Shown here in pieces: positions 23,454 to 30,399 of a stretch of DNA of 33,339 bases. Below the pieces are notes generated by a model that saw nothing but the letters and a program-made list of their open reading frames with translations, made no database searches and was not told the DNA's origin. Position 1 is the stretch's first letter, and each line of letters starts with the position of its first letter. Source of the DNA: Clostridia bacterium. Lineage in GTDB: Bacteria > Bacillota > Clostridia > Oscillospirales > Butyricicoccaceae. Location of the stretch: contig JAFQTO010000022.1 in NCBI GenBank assembly GCA_017408985.1, positions 1 through 33,339 of the forward strand, written 5' to 3'. Position numbers and translations under genes: made by a program.

Positions 23454-24878
23454 TTACAGATTGAAGTACTTGTCGAACTCGGCGGGATGGGGGATGGCGT
23501 TGAGCTTCTTGACCTCTTCGCGCTTGCCGGCGATGAACTTCTCAATCAGGGTCTCGGGGAATACGCCGCCTGCGGTGAGGAAGTCGTGATCGCGCTCCAG
23601 AGCGTCCAGAGCATCACCGAGGTTGGTGGGCAGATGGCTGAGCTTTGCCTTCTCCTCGTCGCTGAGGTGGTAGAGGTTGACGTCGTAGGGGCCCCAGCCG
23701 TTTGCGTGAGGATCGATCTTGTTCTTGATACCGTCGATACCTGCCATCAGCAGAGCGGCATAGCAGAAGTAGGGATTGCAGGTTGCGTCGGGGTTGCGGA
23801 TCTCAAAGCGGCGCATCTTGGGGGTCTTGGCGTATGCGGGGATACGGATGACTGCGCTGCGGTTGGAGGTTGCATAACCGACGGTTACGGGAGCCTCAAA
23901 GCCGGGAACAAGGCGCTTGAAGGAGTTGGTGGAGGGGTTGGTGATAGCGCACAGAGCGGCGATGTGCTTGAGCAGACCGCCCATAAAGTAGTGAGCTGTC
24001 TCGCTCAGGTGGGAGTAGCCGTTGTCATCGGAGAATACGGGCTCGCCGTCCTTGAGCAGGAGCATATGTACGTGCATACCGTTGCCTGCTTCGCCGTATA
24101 CGGGCTTGGGCATAAATGTTGCAACCTTGCCGTGCTTGAGTGCGGTGTTGTGGATGATGTACTTGATCATCATGGTAGCGTCAGCCATCTTGGACATCTG
24201 ACCCAGCTGGGGCTCGATCTCAAACTGACCTGCAGCGCCGACCTCGGGGTGATGGTACTTGATGGGGATGCCGGCTTCTTCCATCAGCAGGCACATTTCA
24301 GAGCGGCACTCGTAGGTGCGGTCACCGGGCTTGGCAACGTGATAACCCTTCTGGTGAGGAACTACCTGACCCTGACCCTGGCTGTCACAGTTCCAGTATG
24401 CCTGCTCGGCATCTACTGCCACGCCGATGTGCTCGGGCTTGACGCCCCAGTTGACAGAGTCAAAGATATGGAACTCGAACTCGGGCAGAATAAGCATGGT
24501 ATCGGCAATACCGCTGTCGCGGAGATACTGCTCTGCGGCCAGAACGATGTTGCGGGGGTACTGATCGAGAGGACGGTTGTTGGGGTAGTCGATAATCATT
24601 GCGTTACCGCTGATGGACAGGGTGGGCACCTCGCAGAAAGGATCGACGGCGGCGGTGGTGATGTCGGGGATAAAGACCATGTCGCTCTTTTCGACTACTG
24701 CGTAGCCGTAGTTGGAAGCGTCAAAGCCGATGCCGTTTGTAAGGGTGTCCTCGTTAAAGTGGCTGGCGGGAATGGTAACGTGGCGATACTGACCGTTGAT
24801 GTCAACGATCTTGAAATCGACCATCTTGATGTCTTTTTCGCGGATAAGTTCCAAAAGCTCCTGCTGGGTCTTTACCAT
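23454..24878 (-). CDS. glnA: Type I glutamine synthetase
   Basis: A 474-residue GSI, which makes glutamine from glutamate, ammonia and ATP. The family landmarks are in order: DGIGFDAS-like latch region (GIGFDASNYG), ILPEFEFHIFD (metal glutamates), GQFEIEPQLG, KPVYGEAGNGMHVHMLL (ATP/glutamate site), NRSAVIRIPAY and RRFEIRNPDATCNPYFCYAALLMAG. NLYHL near residue 406 aligns with the tyrosine that is adenylylated in enteric GSI-beta enzymes; whether it is used here is unknown. CGGAGG precedes the ATG by about 8 nt. It has its own promoter and terminator, so it is probably monocistronic; no GlnR or PII gene is nearby. Confidence 0.96.
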   Translation of the reverse strand: MVKTQQELLELIREKDIKMVDFKIVDINGQYRHVTIPASHFNEDTLTNGIGFDASNYGYAVVEKSDMVFIPDITTAAVDPFCEVPTLSISGNAMIIDYPNNRPLDQYPRNIVLAAEQYLRDSGIADTMLILPEFEFHIFDSVNWGVKPEHIGVAVDAEQAYWNCDSQGQGQVVPHQKGYHVAKPGDRTYECRSEMCLLMEEAGIPIKYHHPEVGAAGQFEIEPQLGQMSKMADATMMIKYIIHNTALKHGKVATFMPKPVYGEAGNGMHVHMLLLKDGEPVFSDDNGYSHLSETAHYFMGGLLKHIAALCAITNPSTNSFKRLVPGFEAPVTVGYATSNRSAVIRIPAYAKTPKMRRFEIRNPDATCNPYFCYAALLMAGIDGIKNKIDPHANGWGPYDVNLYHLSDEEKAKLSHLPTNLGDALDALERDHDFLTAGGVFPETLIEKFIAGKREEVKKLNAIPHPAEFDKYFNL

Positions 24879-24928
24879 AATAACAACCTCCGTATATTAG
24901 AATAAAAGTCAAAAAACATACACAACAT

Positions 24929-24957
24929 ATTCTACACCCATCATCGCCGAATTGCAA
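24929..24957 (-). promoter_or_regulatory. Sigma-A type promoter of glnA
   Basis: On the minus strand TTGCAA (24952-24957) and TAGAAT (24929-24934) are spaced 17 bp apart, about 50 bp before the glnA start codon. Confidence 0.72.
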
Positions 24958-25002
24958 TAGAAACCGCACCCGAGCGCACAAAAAAAGTGGCGGTCTGACA
25001 CA

Positions 25003-25039
25003 ACAAAGCACCGACGGCATAAAAACCGTCGGCGCTTTT
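25003..25039 (-). terminator. Terminator of the rubrerythrin gene
   Basis: On the minus strand GCGCCGACGG pairs with CCGTCGGTGC around an 8-nt loop, followed by TTTGTTGTG. It lies about 45 nt after the rubrerythrin stop. The T tract is short. Confidence 0.7.
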
Positions 25040-25077
25040 GTAATACATAAAGAAAAGAAGGAAAATGGAATTGGCTG

Positions 25078-25731
25078 TTAATAATTCTTTGCGTGTACCT
25101 CAAAGAATGCTCGGGGGTGCTTGCAGACGGGGCATTCCTCGGGTGCGGCGGTGCCGGTGTGATGATGACCGCAGTTGCGGCACTCCCACAGAGTGACGTT
25201 TTCTTTTTCGAATACCTTGCCGGTCTCAACGTTCTTGAGAAGAGCAAGATATCTCTCCTCGTGGGTCTTTTCGACGGCGGCTACGCCTCTGAACTGCTCT
25301 GCCAGCTCAAAGAAGCCCTCTTCTTCGGCATCTCTGGCCATGCGTGCGTACATATCGGTCCACTCGCCGTTCTCGCCCTCTGCGGCGTGAAGCAGGTTCT
25401 CAGCGGTGTTGCCCAGCTCGCCCAGAGCCTTGAACCACAGCTTTGCGTGCTCTTTTTCGTTCTCGGCGGTCTGCAGGAAGTAAGCGGCTATCTGTTCATA
25501 GCCTGCCTTCTTGGCCACAGACGCAAAATAGGTGTACTTGTTGCGTGCCATGCTCTCGCCTGCGAATGCCTCCCACAGGTTTTTCTCGGTCTTGGTGCCG
25601 GCAAACTTGCTCTTGGGCTGGACGACTTCTTCAAAAAACTCAGCACCCTTCCTGCATACGGGGCAGGTGTAGCCCTCGGTCAGTTCGCCTTCATGTACGT
25701 GCTTGCATATTTTGCAGATGTATTTTTTCAT
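25078..25731 (-). CDS. Rubrerythrin with rubredoxin-like domains at both ends
   Basis: A 217-residue rubrerythrin, a diiron peroxidase that protects anaerobes from hydrogen peroxide. A rubredoxin-like knot opens the protein (Cys6, Cys9, Cys23, Cys26), a four-helix ferritin-like domain follows (about 48-165) with E-rich iron ligands ([36 protein letters not shown]), and a second rubredoxin domain ends it (Cys184, Cys187, Cys200, Cys203). Classical rubrerythrin has only the C-terminal one. The ATG at 25731 has AGGAAG 6 nt upstream. Its promoter holds a GTGA/TCAC operator shared with the thioredoxin promoter, and a Crp/Fnr gene is divergent. Confidence 0.93.
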   Translation of the reverse strand: MKKYICKICKHVHEGELTEGYTCPVCRKGAEFFEEVVQPKSKFAGTKTEKNLWEAFAGESMARNKYTYFASVAKKAGYEQIAAYFLQTAENEKEHAKLWFKALGELGNTAENLLHAAEGENGEWTDMYARMARDAEEEGFFELAEQFRGVAAVEKTHEERYLALLKNVETGKVFEKENVTLWECRNCGHHHTGTAAPEECPVCKHPRAFFEVHAKNY

Positions 25732-25773
25732 TGGTTCTTCCTCCGTTTTGTTTGTTTGATTTATTGTGGCTTT

Positions 25774-25815
25774 ATAATACCACGGATCTTTGCCCGCTTC
25801 CGTGACAAAATCACA
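25774..25815 (-). promoter_or_regulatory. Rubrerythrin promoter with Crp/Fnr-type operator
   Basis: The minus-strand -10 is TATTAT (25774-25779). No good -35 is seen. Instead, the operator TTCCGTGACAAAATCACA (25798-25815 on plus) is centred 27.5 bp upstream of the -10, near -40 from the expected start, the class II activator position. The same 18 bp with the same spacing is found at the thioredoxin promoter (30367-30384). Confidence 0.75.
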
Positions 25816-25820
25816 AAAGA

Positions 25821-25849
25821 TTGACATATTCTCTAATCAAGCCTATACT
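25821..25849 (+). promoter_or_regulatory. Sigma-A promoter of the Crp/Fnr-family regulator
   Basis: TTGACA (25821-25826) and TATACT (25844-25849) have a 17-bp spacer. The shared operator lies 5 bp upstream of this -35, so the regulator may also control its own gene. Confidence 0.78.
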
Positions 25850-25878
25850 GAACTTATAGAGAAAACGGGGTGAAGAAT

Positions 25879-26535
25879 ATGGAACTGGAAAAATTTTTCC
25901 CATTCTGGAACAAGCTGGATGCCAAAACTCAAGCCCACCTCAAAGACGTGTCATACCCGATGAGCGCCAAAGCCGGTGAAGTTCTCCACGACGGCAGCAG
26001 GGAGTGTCTGGGTCTGCTGCTCATACGGTCGGGGCAGGTGCGGGTGTATACTCTGTCGAGCGAGGGCAGAGAGGTAACTTTGTACCGTCTGTTCGAGCGG
26101 GATATTTGTCTGTTTTCGGCGTCCTGCGTTATGCCGAACGTGCAGTTTGAGGTCATCGTCGAGGCGGAAAAGGACTGTGAGCTTACGGTACTGCCCTCCT
26201 GTCTGTTCAAGAACCTGATGGAGGAATGTCTGCCCGTGGCAAGCTACGCAAATCAGCTGATCACCAGCCGTTTTTCGGACGTTATGTGGCTGATGGAGCA
26301 GATAATGTGGAAAAGCTTTGATAAACGCCTGGCAGCATTTTTGCTGGAAGAAAGCAATTTAAGCGGCGGCGCGGTGCTCAGCATCACCCACGAAAAAATA
26401 GCCAACCATATGGGTACCGCCCGTGAGGTGGTCACCCGTATGCTCAAGTATTTTCAGCAGGAGGGTATGGTCAGACTTACCCGCGGCACGATAGAAATAC
26501 TAAACGAAGGCAAGCTCAGCGCGCTTGCCGACTGA
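25879..26535 (+). CDS. Crp/Fnr-family transcriptional regulator
   Basis: A 218-residue regulator with an N-terminal cyclic-nucleotide-binding fold (about 20-115; LIRSGQVRVYTLSSEGREVTLYRL, then DICLFSASC), a dimerisation helix (MWLMEQIMWKSFDKRLAAFLLEE), and a C-terminal winged helix with the recognition segment HEKIANHMGTAREVVTRML (171-189). The N-terminal four-cysteine cluster of FNR is absent; the cysteines (43, 77, 83, 100, 108, 117) are inside the sensor domain. Start at ATG 25879 is preferred over the GTG at 25870, which overlaps the GGGGTG ribosome site. Divergent to rubrerythrin, it is the obvious candidate to bind the shared operator; the signal (redox, NO or other) is unknown. Confidence 0.9.
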   Translation: MELEKFFPFWNKLDAKTQAHLKDVSYPMSAKAGEVLHDGSRECLGLLLIRSGQVRVYTLSSEGREVTLYRLFERDICLFSASCVMPNVQFEVIVEAEKDCELTVLPSCLFKNLMEECLPVASYANQLITSRFSDVMWLMEQIMWKSFDKRLAAFLLEESNLSGGAVLSITHEKIANHMGTAREVVTRMLKYFQQEGMVRLTRGTIEILNEGKLSALAD

Positions 26536-26547
26536 AATATCCAACAA

Positions 26548-26587
26548 ACGGCTCTCCCCAAACGCTCGGGGAGAGCCGTAAAATTTT
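26548..26587. terminator. Terminator between regulator and AraC gene
   Basis: ACGGCTCTCCCC/CGGGGAGAGCCGT with a 6-7-nt loop and AAAATTTT flank, between convergent genes. Stem is strong, T tract short. Confidence 0.75.
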
Positions 26588-26595
26588 GTGAAGCA

Positions 26596-27390
26596 TCACA
26601 GGTCTTTTATATACTCGGTGGGGGTCTTGCCGACGTGCTTTTTGAACTGTCTGGAAAAATAAAAACGGTCGCTGTACCCGCATTTTTGGGCTGTTTCGGC
26701 TACGTTGGTCTCGCCGTTTTTCATCAGGCGCACGGCGTGGTTCATACGCAGATCGGTAAGGTATCTGGTAAACTTGACGCCCAGACGGCTGACGAACAGA
26801 TGTGACAGATGCTTCTCGGTATAATAAAAAATATCGGCTATCTTACCGAGCGACAGATCGGGGGAGGTAAAATTGCGGTTGACGTAATCGACGATCATAT
26901 CGAACTTGTCGGTCCGGGCAGGTTTGTGGACAGGGGACTGCTGACATATGAATGACAGGGTGTACATCAGCACGCTTTCGGTAAGGGCGTTGGCGTTGGC
27001 GGGGTTGACCCTGCGCACCGACTCCACCCAAAAATCGGTCACCTCGTCGGGCACGGCAAAACGGCAGTTTTTGCGTCCGATGCCCATACTCTCGAGCAGG
27101 GGCAGAGCACCAAAGCCCGAAAAGCTGATATAAAAATAGCACAGCTCATCGTCAAACTCTATCTCGTAATTCTGATAGCCAAAGGCAAAAAACACGTCAC
27201 CCTTTTTGAACTCCCAACGCCCGTCGGCGGTCTTGAGGATGCCGCTGCCCTTGAATACGAGAAACATACGGTTATAAAAATGTGAAAAAGGCTGACGCAG
27301 CCGCCTGATGCCCGTCTCGTAAACAAAATGTATATATTCAAGCTCGCTGGGGTGATTTTTCGGCGGGATAAAATTACAGACGTCTATCAT
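26596..27390 (-). CDS. AraC-family transcriptional regulator
   Basis: A 264-residue regulator. An N-terminal cupin-like sensor domain (about 20-120; FLVFKGSGILKTADGRWEFKKGDVFFAF) is followed by a two-helix-turn-helix AraC domain (about 165-264) with LSLGKIADIFYYTEKHLSHLFVSRLG and VAETAQKCGYSDRFYFSRQFKKHVGKTPTEY. Such proteins typically respond to sugars. AGGGAGAG precedes the ATG. It is divergent from a transporter and an oxidoreductase, which are its likely targets. Confidence 0.93.
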   Translation of the reverse strand: MIDVCNFIPPKNHPSELEYIHFVYETGIRRLRQPFSHFYNRMFLVFKGSGILKTADGRWEFKKGDVFFAFGYQNYEIEFDDELCYFYISFSGFGALPLLESMGIGRKNCRFAVPDEVTDFWVESVRRVNPANANALTESVLMYTLSFICQQSPVHKPARTDKFDMIVDYVNRNFTSPDLSLGKIADIFYYTEKHLSHLFVSRLGVKFTRYLTDLRMNHAVRLMKNGETNVAETAQKCGYSDRFYFSRQFKKHVGKTPTEYIKDL

Positions 27391-27559
27391 AATGTCTCTC
27401 CCTTCCTCGTCAGGAAGAGGATAGCATATACCGTGTCAAAATGCAAGATAATAAGACAAAAGTACACCCGAATACGGGTTTTGTCTATTTACCGCAGGAG
27501 CAGAAAGGGATAAGATAAGTGTGGATGACAACTCTTCACTATATTTTCGGGAGGTCTTT

Positions 27560-28438
27560 ATGCCCAACAGCTTACTCGGTATTTCAATAGTCCTCGGGGG
27601 GCTTATGGCTCATCAGGCCGAGGCTATGATAGTCAAGCGTTTTGGGGCAAAGCACGGCAAGGGCGGTATGTTTTTCAACGCCATACTCTGCCTTGCGGCG
27701 ACCGTCTACTTTTTTGCGACCGACACGGGCGGTTTTCAGCTGCCCACGGGTGTGCTCGTCTACGGTCTTGTCAACTCAACTATGTACGCCGTGGGCTTTT
27801 ATACGGGGTATCTTGCCTATAAGCTTGGGTCTTTCGGCCTGACAAGGCTGTTTACCTCCTTCGGCGGCATACTGACCATCGGTTACGGCATCATCATTCT
27901 GCACGAGCCTTTCTCGCTGACAATGCTTGCGGGAGTGGCGCTGGTGTTCGTGTCGGTATTCCTTATGAAGTACCAAAAGGACGACGAAAGGGTAAAACAG
28001 CCCTTTACCGTCAAATGGCTCGTTTCGGTGGTGCTGGTGGTGGTGTCCAACGCACTGATCTCCATTATCGGCAAGCTCCAGCACGCCGCATATTCCAACA
28101 CCTACAAAAACGAGTTCTTGATAGTGTCGTTTCTGGGCAGCGCTTTGTGGCTGATACTGATGGGCGTTATTTTTGAGCGGGACAGCCTGCGCCTTACCCT
28201 GCGCCACGGTTTGCTTTACGGCGCAGCGGCAGGACTGTTCAACGGCATCAACAATGTGTGTATTCTGCTTTCGTACAATTACTTTACCCTGTCTTTTTTG
28301 TCGCCCTTCAAAACGGGAGTGGGTATGGTCATTACCTTCCTGCTTGCCACCCTGCTCTACAAAGAAAAATACAGCCGCCGACAGAAGATAGCCGTTTTGC
28401 TGGGCGTTTTGTCGGTGATACTTATGAATATAAAGTAG
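27560..28438 (+). CDS. DMT-superfamily (EamA-like) transporter
   Basis: A 292-residue membrane protein with about ten hydrophobic helices arranged as two halves of five, as in the drug/metabolite transporter superfamily. Short loops such as HEPFSLTMLAGVALVFVSVF (end of first half) and YKEKYSRRQKIAVLLGVLSVILM (end of second) are typical. The ATG at 27560 is chosen because GGGAGG is about 5 nt upstream; the frame starts further upstream without a ribosome site. It is between the divergent AraC gene and a Gfo/Idh oxidoreductase 27 nt downstream, which suggests uptake of a sugar, polyol or related metabolite. The substrate is not evident. Confidence 0.87.
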   Translation: MPNSLLGISIVLGGLMAHQAEAMIVKRFGAKHGKGGMFFNAILCLAATVYFFATDTGGFQLPTGVLVYGLVNSTMYAVGFYTGYLAYKLGSFGLTRLFTSFGGILTIGYGIIILHEPFSLTMLAGVALVFVSVFLMKYQKDDERVKQPFTVKWLVSVVLVVVSNALISIIGKLQHAAYSNTYKNEFLIVSFLGSALWLILMGVIFERDSLRLTLRHGLLYGAAAGLFNGINNVCILLSYNYFTLSFLSPFKTGVGMVITFLLATLLYKEKYSRRQKIAVLLGVLSVILMNIK

Positions 28439-28465
28439 AAGTATAAAATAAAAGGAGCATAAATT

Positions 28466-29584
28466 ATGAAAACTGTCAGACTTGGCATAGTCGGCCTCGG
28501 CCCCCGCGGCAGGATGCTGCTGGAGATGGTCCCGCTGTTTGAGGGCGTAGAGGTGGTTGCAGGCTGCGACATCCGCCCCCACAACTGGTATCAGAAGCAA
28601 TGGCGGGCAAGTATGGCTATGGCGGATATGTTCCCCAACGCTCATTTTTATGAGGACTACGAGCGGATGCTCAGCGAGGAGGAACTTGACGCGGTCATAG
28701 TTGAAACGGGCGCCGATATCCACGCCGAGTTCTGCATCAAGGCGCTGGACCATAACGTGAACGTGCTGTCCGATATCCCCACCGTTGCCAGCCTCAAAGA
28801 GGCGGATGAGCTGTGGAAGGCACAGCAGCGCTCGGAGGCATTCCTCTCGGTGGGCGCAAACCCCAACGAGAGCCGTATTTCGGTGCTCTTAAAGGAGTTT
28901 TACGACAAGGGGCTTCTGGGCAACCCCTACTGCATGGAGGCTGAGTATATTCATTGGAACCTGCCCGGCAGCGCCGACCACAAGGGCTGGAACGAAAACG
29001 GCAACTGGCGCAGGCTGCTGATCCCCATCCGTTACTGCACACATTCGCTGGGCCCTCTGCTGCGTATTCTGACCGAGGAGCTGCGCTACTGCAGCTGCTT
29101 CGGTACGGGTATGCATTCGCCCGAGTCCACAAAGGACGATATGATGTGCGCACAGTTCCGCACCGAGTCGGGTGTTGTGGTGCGCCTGATGCGCAACGGC
29201 CGCTGCCGCGCCAAGATCGGTCACCACCTCTACCGCGTGTTCGGCACCGAAGGTTATATGGAGCGTGTTGAGCGGTTCGACAAGCCCGTCATCCGCTACA
29301 ACTCAATGAAAGAGCTGGATACCTCTCTCCACGAGATCGACGGACGCTGGATGCCCCCTGCCTACGAGAACAACCCCAACGCCAAGGGTCACGACGGTAT
29401 GGACTACGCTATGATGGACCACTTCTTTGAGGCGGTGAGAAAGGGCACAGAGCCCCCCATCTCCCTGAAAGAAGGTCTGGCAATGACCCTGCCCGGCATC
29501 TACGCCGAGGAATCGGCAAAACGGGGCGGCGAGGTGCTGACTATGTATTATCCCTGGGACGAGCAGTGGAAAACAGAGATCTGA
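28466..29584 (+). CDS. Gfo/Idh/MocA-family oxidoreductase
   Basis: A 372-residue NAD(P)-dependent dehydrogenase of the Gfo/Idh/MocA family, whose members oxidise or epimerise sugars and polyols. The N-terminal Rossmann motif is GIVGLGPRG (residues 7-15), then VETGADIHAEFCIKAL and a V-LSDIPTV segment in place of the usual EKP of the family. A C-terminal alpha/beta substrate domain follows (SAD-HKGWNENGNWRRLLIP, HSLGPLLRIL). The EKP lysine is missing (DIP here), so it is a divergent subgroup. AAAGGAG is 8 nt before the ATG. It probably forms an operon with the transporter. Confidence 0.9.
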   Translation: MKTVRLGIVGLGPRGRMLLEMVPLFEGVEVVAGCDIRPHNWYQKQWRASMAMADMFPNAHFYEDYERMLSEEELDAVIVETGADIHAEFCIKALDHNVNVLSDIPTVASLKEADELWKAQQRSEAFLSVGANPNESRISVLLKEFYDKGLLGNPYCMEAEYIHWNLPGSADHKGWNENGNWRRLLIPIRYCTHSLGPLLRILTEELRYCSCFGTGMHSPESTKDDMMCAQFRTESGVVVRLMRNGRCRAKIGHHLYRVFGTEGYMERVERFDKPVIRYNSMKELDTSLHEIDGRWMPPAYENNPNAKGHDGMDYAMMDHFFEAVRKGTEPPISLKEGLAMTLPGIYAEESAKRGGEVLTMYYPWDEQWKTEI

Positions 29585-29638
29585 CCTGCACCGAAGCCCC
29601 TGCATAAAAATCCGATACGGCAAAAAAGACGGCATCTT

Positions 29639-29668
29639 GGGGCACCGTCCGTAAGGAAGGTGCCCCAA
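29639..29668. repeat. Hairpin GGGGCACC/GGTGCCCC
   Basis: An 8-10 bp stem around a loop containing CCGTAAGGAA; it starts directly after the left AAAAAGACGGCATC repeat. A poor T tract makes a terminator role unclear. Confidence 0.65.
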
Positions 29669-29822
29669 TGATATCCGTTCCTTTGCGGAACGGGTGATAT
29701 ATCTTCGATATGATATACGCTTGCGGAATATTAAGGAACGGATATTATATCATATTTTCGCGAAGCGGAAATATATCATACGGCTTTTGCCGTATATCAT
29801 ATCTCGTCAGAGATATATCATT
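29667..29822. repeat. Hairpin array 1 with ATATCA/TGATAT linkers
   Basis: Successive short hairpins joined by (T)GATAT or ATATCAT: CCGTTCC/GGAACGG, ATATC-TTC-GATAT, CGCTTGCG, ATTTTCGC/GCGGAAAT, ATACGGC-TTTT-GCCGTAT and ATATCTC-GTCA-GAGATAT. Stems differ, linkers are kept. ATATCCGTTCC and GGAACGGATAT also form a longer inverted pair across the first half. Related array at 32593. Confidence 0.85.
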
Positions 29823-29891
29823 TTACCCGCCGAAATAGTGGATTCCTTTTTGGCAAAGTAATAACCTATCTCAAAGTATTTAATCCGCTGT

Positions 29892-29925
29892 GACACTTTC
29901 AATCTTCGAAAGTGTCTTTGTCTTT
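29892..29925 (+). terminator. Intrinsic terminator (plus strand)
   Basis: GACACTTTC/GAAAGTGTC with a 7-nt loop followed by TTTGTCTTT. It would stop transcription from the Gfo/Idh side. Confidence 0.75.
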
Positions 29926-29926
29926 A

Positions 29927-29967
29927 TAAAAAAACACGGGAGACAACTTCCTTAAGAAGTGTCTCCC
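29927..29967 (-). terminator. Intrinsic terminator of trxA
   Basis: On the minus strand GGGAGACACTTC pairs with GAAGTTGTCTCCC (one bulge), then GTG and seven or more T. It is 36 nt after the trxA stop. Confidence 0.88.
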
Positions 29968-30003
29968 TGCGGATGCCGTCTTTTTATATGTGCTTGTTTA
30001 CGA

Positions 30004-30303
30004 TTACAGCAGGCTCAGTATCTCTTCCTTGGGACGGACACCTACGGCCTTGTTTTTGACCTCGCCCTTTTCCATTACCACCAGAGTGGGGATGGACATG
30101 ACCCTGAACTGAGCGGCCAGCTCGGGCTCTTCGTCAACGTTGATCTTGCCGACCTTGATGTCCTTTCTCTCCTCGGCGATCTCCTCAAGAGTGGGGGCTA
30201 CCATACGGCAGGGGCCGCACCAGGGTGCCCAGAAATCCAGCAGTACGGGTCTGTCGCTCTTTATAACTTCCTGCTCAAAGGTTGCTTTTGTGATATTTAA
30301 CAT
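30004..30303 (-). CDS. trxA: Thioredoxin
   Basis: A 99-residue thioredoxin, slightly shorter than the 105-110 usual. The redox motif WCGPC has its cysteines at 29 and 32; DFWAPWCGPC, the cis-proline segment MSIPTLVVMEKG and KINVDEEPELA are conserved. It reduces protein disulphides in the cytoplasm. CAGGAGG is 8 nt before the ATG. No thioredoxin reductase is adjacent. Its promoter carries the same GTGA/TCAC operator as rubrerythrin with identical spacing, which links it to oxidative or redox stress control. Confidence 0.96.
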   Translation of the reverse strand: MLNITKATFEQEVIKSDRPVLLDFWAPWCGPCRMVAPTLEEIAEERKDIKVGKINVDEEPELAAQFRVMSIPTLVVMEKGEVKNKAVGVRPKEEILSLL

Positions 30304-30342
30304 TTTGTAATCCTCCTGTGTTTTGTTTTTGTTTGTGACTTT

Positions 30343-30384
30343 ATTATACCCCGCGTTTTGCCCCTTTTCCGTGACAAAATCACA
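30343..30384 (-). promoter_or_regulatory. trxA promoter with Crp/Fnr-type operator
   Basis: The minus-strand -10 is TATAAT (30343-30348), without a good -35. TTCCGTGACAAAATCACA (30367-30384 on plus) is centred 27.5 bp upstream of it. Sequence between -10 and operator also resembles the rubrerythrin promoter (CTTTAT-ATACC, TTTGCCC). The operator ends 16 bp from the 3' end of the HAD gene. Confidence 0.75.
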
Positions 30385-30399
30385 GAGACGGGTATTTTT

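Larger units (their letters stand above)
29585..30003. other. Intergenic region with hairpin array 1 and terminators
   Basis: No gene is supported. The region holds a pair of 14-bp inverted repeats at 29623-29636 and 29972-29985 (AAAAAGACGGCATC), each next to a hairpin with an AAGGAAG motif, the ATATCA-linked hairpin array (29667-29822), a plus-strand terminator (29892-29925) and the trxA terminator (29927-29967). Confidence 0.8.

Noticed and set aside
23487-24905. Plus-strand frame (472 codons) opposite glnA
   Set aside because: Antisense shadow of glutamine synthetase; product is Val/Gly-rich without motifs.
25798-25815. Assigning the operator to a specific named regulon (FNR, HcpR or CRP)
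   Set aside because: The half-site gap is 5 bp, which fits none of the canonical motifs I know, and the regulator lacks the FNR cysteine cluster.
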